A DNA stretch of 6,742 nt. It comes from an uncultured Synergistia bacterium. Its GTDB lineage: Bacteria; Eremiobacterota; SpSt-956; JAKJGF01. Shown here one piece after another: positions 5,525 to 6,742 of the stretch (positions are counted from its first letter, which is position 1; each line of letters starts with the position of its first letter). The position numbers and the translations under genes were made by a program. Under the pieces are notes generated by a model. That model had not been told where the DNA came from. It searched no databases and saw only the letters and a list, made by a program, of their open reading frames with translations. Location: assembly GCA_937888925.1 (NCBI GenBank), contig CALARM010000028.1:1-6742 (forward strand), given 5' to 3'.

Positions 5525-5559
5525 CAAAATAAATCAGGACAGACACGGTCTGTCCTGAT
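5525..5559 (-). terminator. Intrinsic terminator of the tRNA cluster
   Basis: There is a perfect 12-bp inverted repeat, ATCAGGACAGAC and its complement, at 5533-5544 and 5548-5559 with a 3-base loop. On the minus strand it is followed by the T-rich run TTATTTT. The plus-strand side lacks a comparable T tract. It separates the tRNA transcript from the thrS promoter. Confidence 0.85.
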
Positions 5560-5607
5560 GGTATATATATCTTTTCTGAATGTTGACAATCTGACTGTTA
5601 TAAATAA

Positions 5608-5679
5608 TGGGCGCTAGTGGATTTGAACCACTGACCCCTACCGTGTCAAGGTAGTGCTCTTCCCCTGAGCTAAGCGCCC
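5608..5679 (-). tRNA. tRNA-Val (anticodon GAC)
   Basis: A full cloverleaf can be drawn. The acceptor stem is GGGCGCT paired with AGCGCCC, with discriminator A. The anticodon loop TTGACAC gives GAC, and the T arm contains GGTTCAAATCC. CCA is not encoded (the genome continues TTA). It is the last gene of the cluster, about 48 bp before the terminator. Confidence 0.95.
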
Positions 5680-5687
5680 GATGCTCA

Positions 5688-5758
5688 AGGCGACACCCGG
5701 ATTTGAACCGGGGATGGAGATTTTGCAGACCTCTGCCTTACCGCTTGGCTATGTCGCC
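5688..5758 (-). tRNA. tRNA-Cys (anticodon GCA)
   Basis: The acceptor stem is GGCGACA paired with TGTCGCC. The anticodon loop CTGCAAA gives GCA, and the T arm contains GGTTCAAATCC. The discriminator is U73, as expected for recognition by cysteinyl-tRNA synthetase. CCA is not encoded. It is eight bases from the downstream tRNA-Val. Confidence 0.95.
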
Positions 5759-5784
5759 ATATGCCCTATCTTCTGATAGAGTCA

Positions 5785-5857
5785 AGCGGGAAACGGGATT
5801 CGAACCCGCGACACTCGGCTTGGGAAGCCGATGCTCTACCAGCTGAGCTACTCCCGC
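5785..5857 (-). tRNA. tRNA-Gly (anticodon CCC)
   Basis: The acceptor stem is GCGGGAG paired with TTCCCGC (one G-U). The anticodon stem TCGGC/GCCGA encloses loop TTCCCAA, so the anticodon is CCC, reading GGG. U73 fits glycine. CCA is not encoded. A small hairpin (CTATC AGAA GATAG, 5766-5779) lies in the spacer to tRNA-Cys and could serve RNA processing. Confidence 0.94.
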
Positions 5858-5881
5858 AGGAAATTAAAACCATTTAAAAAA

Positions 5882-5954
<73 letters not shown>

Positions 5955-5962
5955 TAATATGC

Positions 5963-6040
5963 TGGCGGGGTGGACGGGATTCGAACCCGCGGTCTTCTGA
6001 GTGACAGTCAGATGTGTTAGGCCAGCTGCACTACCACCCC
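5963..6040 (-). tRNA. tRNA-Asp (anticodon GTC), 3' CCA encoded
   Basis: The acceptor stem is GGGGTGG paired with CCACCCC, with discriminator G as expected for Asp. The anticodon loop CTGTCAC gives GTC, and the T arm contains GGTTCGAATCC. The next three bases are CCA (5965-5963), so this is the only one of the seven tRNAs with an encoded CCA. Without CCA the gene spans 5966-6040. Confidence 0.95.
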
Positions 6041-6058
6041 GGATTTATTTAATTTTCG

Positions 6059-6131
6059 TGGGCGAAACAGGACTTGAACCTGTGGCCTCCTACATGTGAA
6101 GCAGGCGCTCTGCCAGCTGAGCTATTCGCCC
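6059..6131 (-). tRNA. tRNA-Val (anticodon CAC)
   Basis: The acceptor stem is GGGCGAA paired with TTCGCCC, with discriminator A. The anticodon stem CCTGC/GTAGG encloses loop TTCACAT, so the anticodon is CAC, reading GUG. CCA is not encoded. It is the second valine tRNA of the cluster and differs clearly from the GAC copy. A promoter lies directly upstream. Confidence 0.94.
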
Positions 6132-6145
6132 TTTCCAGAAATACT

Positions 6146-6174
6146 ATCTTATAACAAAAACTCTCTTCTGTCAA
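6146..6174 (-). promoter_or_regulatory. Second promoter inside the tRNA cluster, before tRNA-Val(CAC)
   Basis: On the minus strand a perfect TTGACA (6174-6169), a 17-bp spacer and TAAGAT (6151-6146) end 14 bases before tRNA-Val. It should drive the six downstream tRNAs without the leucine gene. The -35 lies in the loop and stem edge of the hairpin at 6156-6182. Confidence 0.65.
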
Positions 6175-6182
6175 GAGTTTTT
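6156..6182 (-). terminator. Possible weak terminator hairpin after tRNA-Leu
   Basis: AAAAACTCT (6156-6164) and AGAGTTTTT (6174-6182) form a perfect 9-bp inverted repeat with a 9-base loop. The minus-strand descending arm ends in a T run. The stem is AT-rich and the T run lies inside it, so any termination would be weak. It overlaps the promoter at 6146-6174. Confidence 0.35.
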
Positions 6183-6187
6183 TTTAA

Positions 6188-6272
6188 TGCGGAGGAAGGG
6201 ACTTGAACCCTTATGGACGCAATGTCCGCTAGGCCCTCAACCTAGTGCGTCTACCAATTCCGCCACCTCCGC
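6188..6272 (-). tRNA. tRNA-Leu (anticodon GAG)
   Basis: This is an 85-base class II tRNA. The acceptor stem is GCGGAGG paired with CCTCCGC, with discriminator A. The anticodon loop TTGAGGG gives GAG. The long variable arm is a GGAC/GTCC stem, and the D arm has the Leu-type GGCGGAATTGGTAGACGC. CCA is not encoded. It is the first gene of the cluster. Confidence 0.95.
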
Positions 6273-6296
6273 TCAACGGAGCCCGTAATGTGGAAC

Positions 6297-6325
6297 ATTA
6301 TACTATATTTAAATTGATAAAGCAA
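6297..6325 (-). promoter_or_regulatory. Promoter of the tRNA cluster
   Basis: On the minus strand TTGCTT (6325-6320), a 17-bp AT-rich spacer and a perfect TATAAT (6302-6297) end 24 bases upstream of tRNA-Leu. The region beyond it is very AT-rich (6300-6365), like an UP element. Confidence 0.8.
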
Positions 6326-6390
6326 GAGTTTTTTCTTAATATTATGATTTTTTTATAAATTTAAGTGACAATCGGTGATATTTATATGGG

Positions 6391-6457
6391 AATCGTGAAG
6401 GATGAAGGATGAAGAGAGAGGAATACTTTCTCATTCTTTGTTGTGCCCACCCGGACA
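6391..6457 (-). repeat. Dispersed repeat B, copy 3
   Basis: The minus strand begins TGTCCGGGTGGGCACAAC, continues to GAATGAGAAA, and ends in three TTCA heptads (complement of GTGAAGG, ATGAAGG, ATGAAGA) and CGATT. Its first 29 bases match copy 2 at 25 positions. The orientation is opposite to copies 1 and 2. Confidence 0.85.
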
Positions 6458-6467
6458 TGTCTGTTAA

Positions 6468-6562
6468 TACGGCAACAGGTAAGATGGTTACTAATTACCG
6501 CTTCAAATAAATTGGTGTCCAATATTAGAAACTTTTTGGGCACTATTTTACCTGTTTCGATA
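6468..6562. repeat. 95-bp element with inverted ends made of repeat C (copies 2 and 3)
   Basis: The left end TACGGCAACAGGTAAGAT (6468-6485) and the complement of the right end, TATCGAAACAGGTAAAAT (6562-6545), are imperfect inverted repeats. Inside is AT-rich sequence with a small ATTGG-TGT-CCAAT hairpin and no reading frame. The size and structure resemble a MITE, but no target duplication is evident. Confidence 0.6.
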
Positions 6563-6610
6563 CTAAGGATCTGTCAGGAAATAACTACATCATAGTTACA
6601 GTTTGTATCA

Positions 6611-6640
6611 TGACGCGTAACGCGTAACCCGTGACGCGAG
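6611..6640 (+). repeat. Heptad array near the right end
   Basis: Units CGCGTAA, CGCGTAA, CCCGTGA, CGCGAGG follow TGA in 7-bp phase. The sequence is nearly the same as the array at 2076-2110, although the two are more than 4 kb apart. Confidence 0.88.
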
Positions 6641-6692
6641 GATATTAAATTTTCTAACAATTTGCCGGACTTGTTTTTCTTGCAGTCCTAAG

Positions 6693-6742
6693 TACCGTAA
6701 CAGGTAAAAGGGTACCCGTAAAAAGCTTCTGCCTGGCAGGCT
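6693..6742 (+). repeat. Dispersed repeat C, copy 4, cut by the window end
   Basis: TACCGTAACAGGTAAAAGG is followed by GTACCC and AAAAAGCTTCT. It then enters a CTGCC-T-GGCAG palindrome within AGC...GCT. Copy 3 (minus strand) shares AACAGGTAAAA and AAAAAG.TTCT. The element continues beyond the window. Confidence 0.65.

Larger units (their letters stand above)
6326..6742. other. Gene-free region upstream of the tRNA cluster
   Basis: I see no credible reading frame on either strand in these 417 bases. Apart from the AT-rich stretch behind the tRNA promoter, the region consists of dispersed repeat B, the element with repeat C ends, a TAACTA-CATCA-TAGTTA inverted repeat (6582-6598), a heptad array and a fourth copy of repeat C. 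Confidence 0.7.

Noticed and set aside
5436..5532. T-box riboswitch in the thrS leader
   Set aside because: Only about 40 bases lie between the promoter and thrS, too few for a T-box. No specifier stem or antiterminator is seen.
6326..6742. Insertion sequence or phage attachment remnant next to the tRNA cluster
   Set aside because: Inverted and dispersed repeats are present, but there is no transposase or integrase fragment. I found no duplicate of a tRNA 3' end that would mark an attachment site.

Overview
The window looks like a bacterial chromosome of low to moderate GC whose genes all read on the minus strand. No phage, plasmid or transposase genes are visible. I cannot assign a phylum with confidence. 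The gene set tsaE-tsaB-rimI-tsaD matches the ydiBCDE order known from Firmicutes, but that order is widespread. Six of the seven tRNA genes lack an encoded CCA end, and the spacers carry degenerate heptanucleotide repeats of a kind seen in scattered lineages such as filamentous cyanobacteria and some environmental Gram-negatives.

Read in the direction of transcription (right to left), the layout is as follows. Positions 6742-6303 hold no gene but contain dispersed repeats and a good promoter (-35 TTGCTT, 17 bp, -10 TATAAT). A cluster of seven tRNA genes follows: Leu(GAG), Val(CAC), Asp(GTC), Phe(GAA), Gly(CCC), Cys(GCA), Val(GAC). It has a second promoter behind the first tRNA and a strong intrinsic terminator at 5525-5559. 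Next, thrS has its own promoter (TTGCAA, 17 bp, TATAAT) and a TTG start, and it is followed by tsaE, tsaB, rimI and tsaD. Last, the first ~43 codons of an uncharacterised gene run off the left edge.

The five complete protein genes form a threonine-themed operon. ThrS charges tRNA-Thr with threonine. TsaD, TsaB and TsaE are three of the four bacterial proteins that build the threonine-derived t6A37 modification in ANN-reading tRNAs. The fourth, TsaC/Sua5, is not in the window. RimI is the N-acetyltransferase that commonly sits between tsaB and tsaD.

The most unusual content is between the genes. Every spacer after thrS is filled or edged by 7-bp units of the form GTRANNN (for example GTGACGC, GTAACGC, GTGACCA, GTGAAGA, GTGAGTA). 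In four gaps the units occur as a left array on the plus strand facing an inverted array on the right, and RNA across them could fold. Because 7 is not a multiple of 3 and each unit holds TGA or TAA, three units give stop codons in all frames of one strand. The arrays supply the stop codons of rimI and tsaB and the last residues of RimI, and one abuts the rimI start where a ribosome binding site would be expected. Two further dispersed repeats, one of ~65 bp in three copies and one ~35-bp motif in four copies (two of them bracketing a 95-bp element), are interleaved with the heptads.
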